64,000 nucleotides of DNA. It comes from JANQIO01 sp043585095 (lineage in GTDB: Bacteria > Pseudomonadota > Gammaproteobacteria > Pseudomonadales > Halieaceae). How positions within the stretch are numbered: the first letter of the stretch is position 1; every line of letters starts with the position of its first letter. Position numbers and translations under genes: made by a program. The DNA lies in NCBI GenBank assembly GCA_043585095.1, contig CP121321.1, positions 1,178,001 through 1,242,000 on the forward strand. The letters are read 5' to 3'. Under the pieces are notes generated by a model. The model was not told the origin of the DNA and ran no database searches. It was given only the letters and a program-made list of their open reading frames with translations. Shown here piece by piece: positions 1 through 8,960 of the stretch.

Positions 1-439
1 CCAGACTGCCAAAGAAAAACCCGCAGATCACGCATCCCAGCAGGAATGGCTGCCACACGGCGACCAGGCTTGAGCTTATCCATTGCCAACTCAGTTCGAA
101 CTCCAGCGGCAGCAGCGGGGTCCCTAGCACGGCAGCCCCGACCCGGTAGGAAAAGTAAAACAACGGCGCGATCGTCAGTGGATTACTGATCCAGGACAGC
201 GCGACCGCTAACGGGAGATTGCAGCGCACGCGCACCGCCAACACGGCGGCTAGTAGCATTTGAATTGGCAGGGGCACGAAGGCCAGGCACAAGCCCAGGA
301 AAAAGGCGCGTGAGGCAGAGCTTCGGTTGATATGCCAAAGGTTCGGCTGATAGAGCCCTTCTCCGAAGTATCGCAGCATGCGAATACGTTTCAGGCGCGC
401 GGGGGAGGGCATAAAGCGCTTTAAAGTGTTCTTTGGCAT
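1..439 (-). CDS. DUF2062 family membrane protein, 3' end cut by window
   Basis: Reading leftward from the ATG at 439-437, the frame stays open to the window edge for 146 codons. The product begins MPKNTLKRFMPSPARLKRIR, then RSSASRAFFLGLCLAFVPLP, an alternation of basic N-terminus and hydrophobic helices ending in ISNPLTIAPLFYFSYRVGA. The ISNPLT..P..Y.(Y)..G pattern is typical of DUF2062, a small inner-membrane family of unknown biochemical role that in many gammaproteobacteria is encoded next to and divergent from comEC, as here. The start lies about 70-80 bp from the likely comEC start, so both probably share one short divergent promoter region. The last residues are missing. Confidence 0.85.
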   Translation of the reverse strand, partial: MPKNTLKRFMPSPARLKRIRMLRYFGEGLYQPNLWHINRSSASRAFFLGLCLAFVPLPIQMLLAAVLAVRVRCNLPLAVALSWISNPLTIAPLFYFSYRVGAAVLGTPLLPLEFELSWQWISSSLVAVWQPFLLGCVICGFFFGSL

Positions 440-454
440 AGCGGGCTGGCGGCG

Positions 455-2797
455 ATGCAGCTCCTGTGCTTGACTCAAAACAGCCACGGAATTGGGCGGT
501 CAATAGTAATGCAATCAAGGATGATTGTAAGTGCCGCGGGCGTATTGCTGGTCGGCTGGTTGCCGACCCTGCCGCCTGCGTGGAGTCTTATCGCAGCCGC
601 GCTGTGTTGCGCGGTGGTTTACGGCGTCTACAGGCCAGCCGGCAAGCTGCTGTTCGCACTGTCGCTGGGGCTGGCCTATGGCGTGGGCTTCGGGGCGCTG
701 TTTCTACAGTCCCTTATTCCGAGTGAGCTGGAGTCTGAAGCTCTGCAGGCCAGTGTTCTTGTCCTAGAGCCTCCTCAGCGCCGCTGGTCCAGCCAGGGCC
801 TGCGTCAACGTTTCTCCGCTGACGTGGAACTCACGGATTGCGAACGCATTTACGCCCCCTGTGAGCGTGGCCCGCTAAAGGTTTGGTTATCGTATTACGG
901 GGACGACTTCCTGCGTGCCGGCGAGCGCTGGCGGGGAGTTGTCACGCTCAAGCGCCCAAGGGGGCTGGCAAACCCTGGTAGCTTTAACCGTGAGGCGTGG
1001 CTGGCCGAGCGAGGTTACATTGCCACCGGTTACCTTCATGACAGCCCTCTCGGACTGCTCGAGGCAGGGCGGGGCAGCTGGATACAGCGCTGGCGACAGG
1101 AGCTGGGCGAGCGTTTGCGAGATCGAATGGGCGACGGCTCGGCGGCGGGGGTGCTCCTGGCTCTGACTACAGGCGACCGCAGTGCGCTTTCCCGGGATGA
1201 CTGGCAGCGCTTTCAGCGTTACGGCATGACCCACCTGGTCGTCATTTCCGGTCTGCACGTGGGTTTGGTAGCCGGTCTGGGATTTCTACTGGGGCGCCCC
1301 TTTGGACGCTGGGGCAGCCACGCCGGCGCTTTAGTGTTTGCCTGCACCTACAGTGCCCTGGCGGGCTTCACACTGCCAACCGTGCGGGCACTGGCCATGT
1401 TGTGCAGTGTGCAGATTGTCGGCGCGCTCGGTCGCCGCGCCCAGCCGTCACAGGGGCTGTCGCTGGCATTGCTGGTAGTGGCGCTGATAGATCCTTTGGC
1501 GAGCCACAGTGCGGGCTTCTGGCTGTCTTTCGGCGCAGTCTGCATTTTGTTCTATGTGCGGCATATGTGGCCCCAGCTTGAGGGCTGGCGCCTGGCGCTG
1601 GTGTTGCAATGCCTGCTGGCACCCTGCACAGGGCTGATGGCGGCGTATTGGTATGGCGGTATGGGGATGTTGGCCCCCTTGGTGAATCTAATTGCTATCC
1701 CCATTGTTGGGTTCTGGATGGCTCCACTGTGCCTTGCCGCAGCGGTGTTGCCGCTCCTGGACGGCATGCTGTGGGACCTGGCCTCGCTGCCGGTGCACGG
1801 GTTTTTGGCTGTTGACGACATTGTGAGTGCTTCGCTGTCGCCCTGGCTGAGATTCCGACCGTCAACGGTATCTATGGTGGCGGGACTGCTGGCGATTCTG
1901 TGGAGTGTGTCCCATAGGTCGCTGCCGCTGCGATGGCTCGCACTTCCGGGGTTAGCGCTGTTGCTGTTCCCAACCACAACGGCAATGCAGGCAGGAAGTA
2001 GTCGCCTAACGGTATTAGACGTAGGTCAGGGCCTTTCTGCCGTGCTTATTCAGCCGGACTTCACGATGGTCTATGACACGGGGGATGGCGATCCTGAAGG
2101 CACCAATATGGCCGAAATGGTGATCATCCCCTTTTTGGAGCGCGCTAATGTCAGTGCCATCGATTTGCTGGTTATCAGCCATGCTGACCGAGACCACGCC
2201 AGCGGTCTGACCAGTTTGCAACGGCGCTTTGAGATCGGCGAGATCTGGCTGGGCGAACCCTTAAGTGCACCGGTGTTGGGCGCCAGGCGCTGTCGGGCTG
2301 GCATAAACCTGCGCCGCGCGAATCTGGATATAAAGGCGCTGTGGCCGCCGTCGGATCAACTGCGCGGCAATGATAGCTCCTGCGTTTTGCGATTGCGGGC
2401 GGGTGACTATAGGTTGCTGCTGCCCGGTGATATCACTGCCCAGGCAGAATATGCCCTGATTCGGCGTTACGGTTCTGCGCTGCAAGCCGACGCCGTGCTG
2501 CTGCCTCACCACGGCAGCGTGTCCTCCACCACCAGCGCCTTGTTGCACGCGACCCGGCCTGAGCTGACGCTGCTTAGCCGGGGCGACCGAAATCGCTTCG
2601 GACATCCCCATCCTCAGGTGCAGCGACGTCTGGCAGCGGCGGATCTTGTACCCTGCGATACCGCCGAGCAGGGCGCGGTAACGTTGCTGCTACGTAATGG
2701 CGAAGTGCCCCGGATTGAGCGGTGGAGAGAGCGTAAACACTACTACTGGCAGGGCATTGCTTCCCCTGCCTGCGGGCCTGCGTATAATGCCCGGTAA
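455..2797 (+). CDS. comEC: ComEC/Rec2 DNA internalization channel
   Basis: Inner-membrane channel that moves single-stranded DNA into the cytoplasm during natural transformation. The order is N-terminal membrane helices and a DUF4131-type soluble domain, a competence domain with the signature THLVVISGLHVGLVAGL at about residues 257-273, many membrane helices, and a C-terminal metallo-beta-lactamase domain starting LDVGQG. That domain has a metal-binding SHADRDHASG motif near residue 575, then LLPGD and LPHHGS. The 780-residue length is normal for the full form. ATG codons at 509 and 521 give a cleaner hydrophobic N-terminus than the one at 455 and are the more likely starts. The metal ligands look intact, so the nuclease-like domain may be active. 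Confidence 0.93.
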   Translation: MQLLCLTQNSHGIGRSIVMQSRMIVSAAGVLLVGWLPTLPPAWSLIAAALCCAVVYGVYRPAGKLLFALSLGLAYGVGFGALFLQSLIPSELESEALQASVLVLEPPQRRWSSQGLRQRFSADVELTDCERIYAPCERGPLKVWLSYYGDDFLRAGERWRGVVTLKRPRGLANPGSFNREAWLAERGYIATGYLHDSPLGLLEAGRGSWIQRWRQELGERLRDRMGDGSAAGVLLALTTGDRSALSRDDWQRFQRYGMTHLVVISGLHVGLVAGLGFLLGRPFGRWGSHAGALVFACTYSALAGFTLPTVRALAMLCSVQIVGALGRRAQPSQGLSLALLVVALIDPLASHSAGFWLSFGAVCILFYVRHMWPQLEGWRLALVLQCLLAPCTGLMAAYWYGGMGMLAPLVNLIAIPIVGFWMAPLCLAAAVLPLLDGMLWDLASLPVHGFLAVDDIVSASLSPWLRFRPSTVSMVAGLLAILWSVSHRSLPLRWLALPGLALLLFPTTTAMQAGSSRLTVLDVGQGLSAVLIQPDFTMVYDTGDGDPEGTNMAEMVIIPFLERANVSAIDLLVISHADRDHASGLTSLQRRFEIGEIWLGEPLSAPVLGARRCRAGINLRRANLDIKALWPPSDQLRGNDSSCVLRLRAGDYRLLLPGDITAQAEYALIRRYGSALQADAVLLPHHGSVSSTTSALLHATRPELTLLSRGDRNRFGHPHPQVQRRLAAADLVPCDTAEQGAVTLLLRNGEVPRIERWRERKHYYWQGIASPACGPAYNAR

Positions 2798-2821
2798 CTC
2801 ACGTTAAGAAGGATGTAGCTG

Positions 2822-3457
2822 GTGCTGGAAATGGTCACCGCAGGCGGTTGGCTGATGCTACCGATACTGCTCTGTTCAGTTATTGCATTGGGTATTTGCG
2901 CAGAGCGTTTGGTTACGCTGAATCCAAATAAAATCTCGCCGCCGCATCTGCTCGCTCGCGTTTGGACGCAGCTTAAAAACAACGAGATGGATGCCGCAAA
3001 GCTGCGCACCCTGCGTGCCGCGTCGCCGCTAGGTTCGATTCTGGCGGCAGGCCTTGGCAACGCGCATTTGGGGCGTGAGGCCATGAAGAGCAGTATCGAA
3101 GAGGCCGCCAGCCATGTTGTTCACGACTTGGAGCGCTACCTTAATACGTTGGGCACGGTGGCCGCCGTAACGCCGCTATTGGGCCTGTTGGGCACCGTGG
3201 TCGGCATGATCAAAGTGTTTACCGAAATCATGGCTCAGGGCACGGGCAATGCATCGGTGCTGGCCGGTGGTATCTCCGAAGCGCTTATCACCACAGCCGC
3301 CGGGTTGTCTGTTGCCATTCCAGCCCTGATTATGCACCGCTACTTCATAGGGCGTATCGACAGCATTGTCGTAAGCCTTGAGCAGGAGACCATCAAGTTG
3401 GTCGATGCCCTGCACGGTGATGGCAAAGCGGCGGGTATCGGAGACGATAGCGCTTGA
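2822..3457 (+). CDS. exbB: ExbB/TolQ/MotA family proton channel
   Basis: Inner-membrane proton-channel subunit that works with ExbD to energise TonB-dependent uptake at the outer membrane. It is 211 residues, with an N-terminal helix (WLMLPILLCSVIALGICAE), a cytoplasmic stretch, and two closely spaced helices including the conserved GTVAAVTPLLGLLGTVVGMI and GISEALITTAAGLSVAIPA. The start is GTG, preceded by an AAGGATG-like ribosome site. It follows comEC by 24 bp and overlaps exbD by 4 bases. Whether it drives TonB or another partner cannot be told here; no tonB gene is present in the window. Confidence 0.9.
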   Translation: MLEMVTAGGWLMLPILLCSVIALGICAERLVTLNPNKISPPHLLARVWTQLKNNEMDAAKLRTLRAASPLGSILAAGLGNAHLGREAMKSSIEEAASHVVHDLERYLNTLGTVAAVTPLLGLLGTVVGMIKVFTEIMAQGTGNASVLAGGISEALITTAAGLSVAIPALIMHRYFIGRIDSIVVSLEQETIKLVDALHGDGKAAGIGDDSA

Positions 3458-3882
3458 AGTTCCGCCGTCAAAAGCTTGAAGACGTTGGGGTCAACCTGAC
3501 GCCACTGATCGATGTGGTGTTTCTGCTGCTGATTTTCTTCATGGTCTCTACCAGCTTCACCAAAGAGACTCACCTCAGCATCGATTTACCCGAGGCCACT
3601 GGTGAGGCCAGCGCGGACAGCGCTGAGCAAATCGAAATCCTGATTAATGAGGCCGGCGAGTACACCATAAACGCCCGTCAGCTGGTCGACGAAACCCTGG
3701 ATACCTTGAAACAGGCGATTCGACAGGTTTCATCCGGCGATACCACTATGCCCATGGTGATTACCGCCGATGCGCAGACGCCCCACGAGGCTGTTGTGCG
3801 CGCGATGGATGCCGCAGGTCAAATGGGCTTCATTCATCTCAGCATTACCACCCGGCAGCCCGGCGGCCCGGAAGAAGGATGA
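3454..3882 (+). CDS. exbD: ExbD/TolR family transport protein
   Basis: Partner of the ExbB-type channel: one N-terminal helix with the conserved proton-relay aspartate in LTPLIDVVFLLLIFFMV, followed by a periplasmic domain to residue 142, normal for ExbD. The start is TTG at 3454, overlapping the exbB stop in a TTGA arrangement that implies translational coupling. Its own stop overlaps the kdsB start (ATGA at 3879-3882). In many relatives lpxK sits between exbD and kdsB; here there is no room for it. Confidence 0.9.
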   Translation: MKFRRQKLEDVGVNLTPLIDVVFLLLIFFMVSTSFTKETHLSIDLPEATGEASADSAEQIEILINEAGEYTINARQLVDETLDTLKQAIRQVSSGDTTMPMVITADAQTPHEAVVRAMDAAGQMGFIHLSITTRQPGGPEEG

Positions 3883-4649
3883 GCTTCACGGTCGTGATAC
3901 CCGCCCGCTACGGTTCGACCCGATTGGCTGGCAAGGCTCTTCTGGAAATCGCGGGATTACCGATGGTGCAACACGTCTACCATCGCGCTCAAGAGAGCCA
4001 GGCAAGCAGAGTGGTTGTGGCTACCGACGATGACAGAATTGCCAAAGCGGTCAGCGAGTTTGGTGGTGAAGTCGTTATGACGTCCGCATCGCATCCCTCC
4101 GGCACAGACCGTATCGAAGAAGTGACGCGCCTGCTCGGGCTGGCAGAGGACGACGTTGTCGTGAACGTGCAAGGCGACGAACCGCTTATTCCCGCGACAG
4201 TAATTGATCAGGTCGCGGCAAATTTATTGCAGTGTGCCGAAGCGGGTATGGCCACGCTGTGCGAGCCCCTGAGTGATCCTGCAGAGCTGCAAAATCCCAA
4301 CATCGTCAAAGTAGTCACCAATCAAGCCAGTTGCGCTCTGTATTTTAGTCGCGCGCCGATTCCCTGGGATCGCGATGGACAAGCCGACAGCCAAAGCGAG
4401 GCCGCTGGGCGCTTCAACAGCCTTGCGCGGCGGCATCTCGGCATTTATGCCTACCGCGTATCGATGCTGCGGGCTTTTGTTGCCTGGCCGCCCTCTGCCC
4501 TGGAGCAATTGGAGTCGCTTGAACAGCTGCGAGCGCTGGAGAATGGCGTTGCCATCCACGTTGACGATGCGGTGGCGGCAGTTCCTCCCGGTGTCGATAC
4601 CCAGGCCGATCTGGACGCCGTTCGCGCTTTGGTAGCAGGGCAGGGCTGA
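3879..4649 (+). CDS. kdsB: 3-deoxy-manno-octulosonate cytidylyltransferase (CMP-Kdo synthetase)
   Basis: Activates Kdo with CTP to CMP-Kdo in the cytoplasm for the lipopolysaccharide inner core. The 256-residue protein has the family's nucleotide-binding N-terminus (VIPARYGSTRLAGKAL), ATDDDRI, SHPSGTDRIEEV and VNVQGDEPLIP motifs, and the later SRAPIPWDRDG segment. Length and motifs match the family throughout. It is translationally coupled to exbD and lies one base before the phosphatase gene, so it is within an envelope-biogenesis operon. Confidence 0.96.
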   Translation: MSFTVVIPARYGSTRLAGKALLEIAGLPMVQHVYHRAQESQASRVVVATDDDRIAKAVSEFGGEVVMTSASHPSGTDRIEEVTRLLGLAEDDVVVNVQGDEPLIPATVIDQVAANLLQCAEAGMATLCEPLSDPAELQNPNIVKVVTNQASCALYFSRAPIPWDRDGQADSQSEAAGRFNSLARRHLGIYAYRVSMLRAFVAWPPSALEQLESLEQLRALENGVAIHVDDAVAAVPPGVDTQADLDAVRALVAGQG

Positions 4650-4650
4650 C

Positions 4651-5118
4651 ATGCCTAGGGTGCTGTTTGTTTGCCTCGGAAACATTTGCCGCTCGCCTAC
4701 CGCGCACGGAGTGTTCGCCTCACAGGTTGCAGCCGCAGGCCTATCTGACAGCATCGGTATCGACTCAGCTGGAACCGGCGGTTGGCACATTGGCGCGGCG
4801 CCTGATGAGCGCGCGACGCTAACGGCGCGATCACGAGGCTATGACCTGTCGGCGTTGCGTGCCCGACAGGTGGCACCCGAAGATTTCCAGCGCTTTGAGC
4901 TGATGTTGGCGATGGACGACAGCAATTTGCAGGCGCTGCGTGACATGGCGCCGGTCTCGTTCACCGGTCATCTTGGCCTGTTCCTCGACTTTCACCCCGA
5001 CCCACCCGTGCGCGAAGTACCCGACCCCTACTATGGGGGTGATGACGGCTTCGACCACGTCCTGGATTTGATAGAAGCGGCCAGCAGTGGACTGCTGGAT
5101 GCGCTATCTCGACAGTAA
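4651..5118 (+). CDS. Low-molecular-weight protein-tyrosine phosphatase
   Basis: Cytoplasmic phosphatase of 155 residues with the catalytic P-loop at the N-terminus (VCLGNICRSPTA: nucleophilic Cys, then Arg five residues on) and the general-acid Asp in the C-terminal DPYYGG motif. Such enzymes often dephosphorylate tyrosine kinases of polysaccharide export. The position between kdsB and murB is a common gammaproteobacterial arrangement and no kinase lies nearby, so the substrate is unknown. Its stop (TAATG) overlaps the murB start by one base. Confidence 0.92.
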   Translation: MPRVLFVCLGNICRSPTAHGVFASQVAAAGLSDSIGIDSAGTGGWHIGAAPDERATLTARSRGYDLSALRARQVAPEDFQRFELMLAMDDSNLQALRDMAPVSFTGHLGLFLDFHPDPPVREVPDPYYGGDDGFDHVLDLIEAASSGLLDALSRQ

Positions 5119-6140
5119 TGCAGACTAATGTCTCGCTCCAGACGCTCAACACGCTGCGCTGCCCAGCGCAGGCAGAACACTATGTTGACGTCACGTCGCC
5201 ACAGCAACTGCGTAGTGCACTGCAAGTGGCCCGTGAACGCGTGTGGCCGGTCACGGTTTTGGGGGAGGGCAGTAATGTCGTGTTGGGCGACCAGCTTCCC
5301 GGTCTGATTCTGGCCCAACGCAGTAAGGGCATCGAGATTACCGATAAGTGTGATGAAGCGGTGCGGATTAATGTCGCGGCCGGGGAAAACTGGCACCGCT
5401 TTGTGGGCTGGTGTTTGCAGCACGGATATCATGGCTTGGAGAATTTGGCGCTGATACCCGGCACGGTTGGCGCTGCACCTATCCAAAACATTGGCGCCTA
5501 CGGCGTCGAGGTAAGCAAGTTTATCGAGAGCGTGCAGTTCTGCATGATTAGTGATGGCCGAACACGAGAACTCAGCGCCCAGGAGTGCGAGTTTGGCTAC
5601 CGCGACAGTGTTTTCAAGCATGCGTTGCGTGATGCCACAGTGATTGAGTCTGTTGTGTTTCGTCTACCCAAAGTGACCAGCCCGGTAAGCCACTACCCCA
5701 GCCTTCAGGATTGGTTGGCCCGCGCGGGTATTAACGACCCCAGCCCACAACAGCTCTTTGATGCGGTAGTGGCTATCAGGCAATCGCGCCTGCCAGACCC
5801 GGCATCGGTTCCCAACGTCGGCAGTTTTTTCAAAAACCCGGTTGTGACTGATGCGACGTGGCGAGACCTTCACGAGCGTGAGCCTGATCTGCCCCACTAC
5901 CCGGATGCCCAGGGCGTCAAGCTGCCTGCCGCCTGGTTTATCGATCAATGCGGGTTCAAGCAGCGCAGCGACCGCGCGGTGCGTGTTCACTCAGAACACG
6001 CGCTGGTTATTACCAACCCGGAAGGGCATTCCGCCTCTGAAATTCAGGCACTTGCTGAAGAGATTCAGGCTGCGGTGCGGGCGCGTTTTGGTATCGAGTT
6101 AGAGCAGGAGCCTCGAAGCTACGGGGTGCCCTCCGCATGA
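5118..6140 (+). CDS. murB: UDP-N-acetylenolpyruvoylglucosamine reductase
   Basis: FAD enzyme that reduces UDP-GlcNAc-enolpyruvate to UDP-MurNAc with NADPH in peptidoglycan precursor synthesis. Its 340 residues show the FAD-binding GEGSNVVL motif, the ENLALIPGTVGAAPIQNIGAYGVE block, the YRDSVFK motif typical of type I MurB, the proton-donor region PNVGSFFKNP and the C-terminal KLPAAWFIDQ helix. It starts on the phosphatase stop and its own stop overlaps the uvrC ATG by 4 bases. Confidence 0.96.
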   Translation: MQTNVSLQTLNTLRCPAQAEHYVDVTSPQQLRSALQVARERVWPVTVLGEGSNVVLGDQLPGLILAQRSKGIEITDKCDEAVRINVAAGENWHRFVGWCLQHGYHGLENLALIPGTVGAAPIQNIGAYGVEVSKFIESVQFCMISDGRTRELSAQECEFGYRDSVFKHALRDATVIESVVFRLPKVTSPVSHYPSLQDWLARAGINDPSPQQLFDAVVAIRQSRLPDPASVPNVGSFFKNPVVTDATWRDLHEREPDLPHYPDAQGVKLPAAWFIDQCGFKQRSDRAVRVHSEHALVITNPEGHSASEIQALAEEIQAAVRARFGIELEQEPRSYGVPSA

Positions 6141-7951
6141 GCTTTGATCATAAACCCTTTCTGGATTCACTGAGCCGACGACCCGGCGTGTACCAGATGT
6201 ACGATGCCGACGGCCGGTTGCTGTATGTGGGCAAAGCGAAAAACCTTAAAAACAGGGTCACCAGCTATTTTCGTGCCAGCGGCCTGGAAGCGAAAACCAT
6301 GGCCATGGTGTCGCATATCGCCGACATTCAGGTCACCGTGCTGGACACCGAGATCGATGCGCTGTTGCTCGAACACAACCTGATCAAAAAGCATCAGCCG
6401 GTCTACAACATCCTGCTGCGCGATGATAAGTCTTATCCCTATATCTACCTGTCGGATGGCGCATTTCCCCGATTGTCGCTGCACCGGGGAGCAAAGCGCG
6501 GCAAGGGCACGTACTTTGGACCGTATCCCAGTGCCGGGGCGGTGCGACGCAGCCTGACGTTTTTACAGAAGGTGTTTCAGGTGCGCCAGTGTGAAGACAG
6601 CTACTACAAAAACCGTTCGCGACCGTGCCTGCAGCACCAGATTGGCCGCTGCACGGCGCCCTGTGTCGATAAGGTCAGCGAGGCCGAGTACGCAGAGCAG
6701 GTAAAGCACACCGTACTGTTCCTGAATGGCAGCTCTCGCGAGTTGATGAAAGATCTGGCCGACCAGATGGAAGCGGCCAGCGAAGCCCTGGACTTTGAAC
6801 GCGCCGCGAGCTATCGCGACCAGCTGCGCCAGCTGCAGCAGGTGCAGGCCAGTCAGGGAATAGAGGGCGTGACCGGTGATCTCGACATCGTCGCGGCTGC
6901 AGTGGAGGCGGGCAAAGCCTGCGTGCAGGTGTTGTTCGTTCGCGCGGGCCGTGTGCTGGGTAGTAAAAGCTATTTCCCGCCGCTAAAGCTGGCGCAGTCC
7001 AAGGCGGAGGTGATCAATGCCTTTCTGCCCCAGTACTATCTCAACGGCAGCCGCGAAATCCCTCGCGAGTTGATACTCAGCCACGACCCGGAAGATCGCG
7101 GCGTTTTGCAGTCTGTTTTGGCGGAGCGAGTGGGGCGTCAGGTCAGCTTAAAAACCCGCGTGCGAGATGCCAGAGCAAAATGGCTGCAGTTGGCTGAACA
7201 GACCGCGCAACAGAATCTGCAATCCCAGCTCGCGGCAAGGCAAACGTCTCTGGACCGCTTTCACGCTCTTCAGGACGCGCTGGACTTGCCCGAGCTACCT
7301 GAGCGCCTGGAGTGCTTTGATATCAGCCACAGTTCAGGAGAGGCCACCGTGGCGTCCTGCGTCGTCTTTGATCACGGCGGCCCTCGCAAGTCCGACTATC
7401 GCAAATTCAATATCGAAGGCATCACCGCAGGTGATGACTACGCCGCCATGCAGCAGGCGCTGGAGCGTCGCTATCGACGCCTGAAGGCTGGCGAAGGCCA
7501 GGTGCCCGACGTACTGCTGATCGACGGCGGCAAAGGCCAGGTTGCCCAGGCTTTATCGGTCATGGAAGACCTGCAAATCAACGACATTGAAGTGGTGGGT
7601 GTGGCCAAGGGCACTACCCGCAAAGCCGGTTTTGAGACGCTAATCCTGGGCGACAGCGGCAAGGAGTTGCAGCTGCAAGGTGACCACGCTGGACTGCATC
7701 TAATTCAGCATATCCGCGATGAGGCGCACCGGTTTGCAATAACCGGCCACCGTGCCCGGCGCGATAAGAAACGCAAGGGCTCGGTGCTGGACGAGATACC
7801 CGGCGTGGGTGCCAAGCGTCGTCGGGATTTGCTGCGACATTTTGGTGGCCTCAAAGGTATCCAACGTGCCAGTATCGACGAGCTGATGAAAGTTCAGGGC
7901 ATTAATGAAAAAATAGCCCGCGACATCTACGAACAACTCCACCAGGCCTGA
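6137..7951 (+). CDS. uvrC: Excinuclease ABC subunit C
   Basis: Makes both incisions in nucleotide excision repair within the UvrBC complex. The 604 residues run in family order: GIY-YIG nuclease (PGVYQMYDADGRLLYVGKAK), cysteine-containing linker (CLQHQIGRCTAPC), UVR domain (about residues 205-240), RNase H-like endonuclease domain (LECFDISHSSGE), and a C-terminal pair of helix-hairpin-helix motifs (LDEIPGVGAKRRRDLL). In Pseudomonas and relatives the uvrY/gacA regulator usually precedes uvrC; here murB does instead. Confidence 0.97.
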   Translation: MSFDHKPFLDSLSRRPGVYQMYDADGRLLYVGKAKNLKNRVTSYFRASGLEAKTMAMVSHIADIQVTVLDTEIDALLLEHNLIKKHQPVYNILLRDDKSYPYIYLSDGAFPRLSLHRGAKRGKGTYFGPYPSAGAVRRSLTFLQKVFQVRQCEDSYYKNRSRPCLQHQIGRCTAPCVDKVSEAEYAEQVKHTVLFLNGSSRELMKDLADQMEAASEALDFERAASYRDQLRQLQQVQASQGIEGVTGDLDIVAAAVEAGKACVQVLFVRAGRVLGSKSYFPPLKLAQSKAEVINAFLPQYYLNGSREIPRELILSHDPEDRGVLQSVLAERVGRQVSLKTRVRDARAKWLQLAEQTAQQNLQSQLAARQTSLDRFHALQDALDLPELPERLECFDISHSSGEATVASCVVFDHGGPRKSDYRKFNIEGITAGDDYAAMQQALERRYRRLKAGEGQVPDVLLIDGGKGQVAQALSVMEDLQINDIEVVGVAKGTTRKAGFETLILGDSGKELQLQGDHAGLHLIQHIRDEAHRFAITGHRARRDKKRKGSVLDEIPGVGAKRRRDLLRHFGGLKGIQRASIDELMKVQGINEKIARDIYEQLHQA

Positions 7952-7962
7952 GCAGGAGCGCC

Positions 7963-8571
7963 ATGCCAATCAACATCCCCAACAGTCTGACGGTGAGCCG
8001 AATCATTATGGTGCCGGTGTTGGTGCTGGTGTTTTACTGGCCCTTTGAAAACCACAAGATGGTCGCGGCCGGCCTGTTTGGGCTGGCAGCAATCACCGAT
8101 TGGTTCGATGGTTATCTGGCACGCCGATTGGGGCAAATGACAGAGTTCGGCGCCTTTCTCGATCCCGTCGCCGACAAGCTCATGGTGGTGGTCGCGCTGG
8201 TTCTGCTAGTCGAGCAGCACTCCGACATTCTCTTCACCCTGGCCGCCTGCGTCATAGTAGGGCGAGAGATCGTTATATCGGCGCTCAGGGAGTGGATGGC
8301 GGAGTTAGGTGCCCGCACCAGCGTCGCTGTCAGTATGATCGGCAAAATCAAAACCACGCTACAGATGATCGCCATCGTAGCGCTGTTGGCATTGCCACCC
8401 GGTTCTGAGCCCATATTGCTGGGATTGTCCTACGCGCTTCTGTACGCCGCTGCGATCCTGACGCTGTGGTCCATGGCGATTTATCTGCGCGCCGCATGGA
8501 AGGTGATACTGGAACGCGAGGCGTTGCAGCAAGCACAAAAAGCAGCGACTGATGCGGTCTCGGGAGAGTAG
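7963..8571 (+). CDS. pgsA: CDP-diacylglycerol-glycerol-3-phosphate 3-phosphatidyltransferase
   Basis: Inner-membrane enzyme making phosphatidylglycerol-phosphate from CDP-diacylglycerol and glycerol-3-phosphate. The 202-residue protein has several hydrophobic helices and the complete CDP-alcohol phosphotransferase motif at about residues 49-68 (DGYLARRLGQMTEFGAFLDP, followed by VAD). It begins NIPNSLTVSRI, typical of PgsA. It lies 11 bp after uvrC in the usual gammaproteobacterial uvrC-pgsA-tRNA order. Confidence 0.96.
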   Translation: MPINIPNSLTVSRIIMVPVLVLVFYWPFENHKMVAAGLFGLAAITDWFDGYLARRLGQMTEFGAFLDPVADKLMVVVALVLLVEQHSDILFTLAACVIVGREIVISALREWMAELGARTSVAVSMIGKIKTTLQMIAIVALLALPPGSEPILLGLSYALLYAAAILTLWSMAIYLRAAWKVILEREALQQAQKAATDAVSGE

Positions 8572-8578
8572 ACTCGCG

Positions 8579-8606
8579 TTGCCAGAGAGGCGGGTTTCTG
8601 TATAAT
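8579..8606 (+). promoter_or_regulatory. Probable sigma-70 promoter of tRNA-Cys
   Basis: A -35 box TTGCCA at 8579-8584 (five of six consensus bases), a 16-bp spacer, and a perfect -10 box TATAAT at 8601-8606, followed by a GC-rich discriminator as is usual for stable-RNA promoters. The transcript would start about 40 bases upstream of the tRNA. Confidence 0.75.
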
Positions 8607-8652
8607 CACGCCCTCGCCAACGGGCTCCCGTGGCGTTCTGCAGGATCTAAAA

Positions 8653-8726
8653 GGCTGGATGGCAGAGTGGTAATGCAGCGGATTGCAAATCCGTCAACGC
8701 CGGTTCGATTCCGACTCCAGCCTCCA
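8653..8726 (+). tRNA. tRNA-Cys (GCA)
   Basis: A full cloverleaf of 74 nt can be drawn. The acceptor stem GGCTGGA pairs with TCCAGCC, the anticodon loop TTGCAAA gives anticodon GCA at 8685-8687, the T loop TTCGATT is present, and CCA is encoded at 8724-8726. The short variable loop is normal for tRNA-Cys. In many gammaproteobacteria pgsA is followed by Gly, Cys and Leu tRNAs; only Cys is seen here. Its 3' end is repeated 125 bp downstream. Confidence 0.97.
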
Positions 8727-8815
8727 TTTCTACATACCCGCAATCACACGAATCTTCACTAGAAGCAACATCGTGAGCGAACCGGCGTTACACGCCGTCC
8801 AGTGTGCTGGCCCAG

Positions 8816-8856
8816 TCGATTCCGAAGCTACGCGCCCCGCTCCAGCCTCCATTTCT
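8816..8856 (+). repeat. Duplicated tRNA-Cys 3' end, possible attachment-site scar
   Basis: TCGATTCCGA (8816-8825) repeats the T-arm sequence at 8705-8714, and after 14 unrelated bases CTCCAGCCTCCATTTCT (8840-8856) exactly repeats 8715-8731, the tRNA 3' end including CCA and five flanking bases. This fits a scar left by integration or excision of an element that used the tRNA end. No integrase gene is seen nearby. Bases 8727-8960 hold no other recognised feature. Confidence 0.6.
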
Positions 8857-8960
8857 GTCTCTGCAAAATCGCACGCCTCTTGTCATCAATCGAGGTGACG
8901 CACTGCCCGAACTAAGATACCTTCAGATCGACTCATTACTTTCCCGACGCGACTGCTGGT

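Noticed and set aside
183..518. Minus-strand frame of 111 codons across the comEC start
   Set aside because: It lies in a different frame from the clear DUF2062 protein and has no family likeness.
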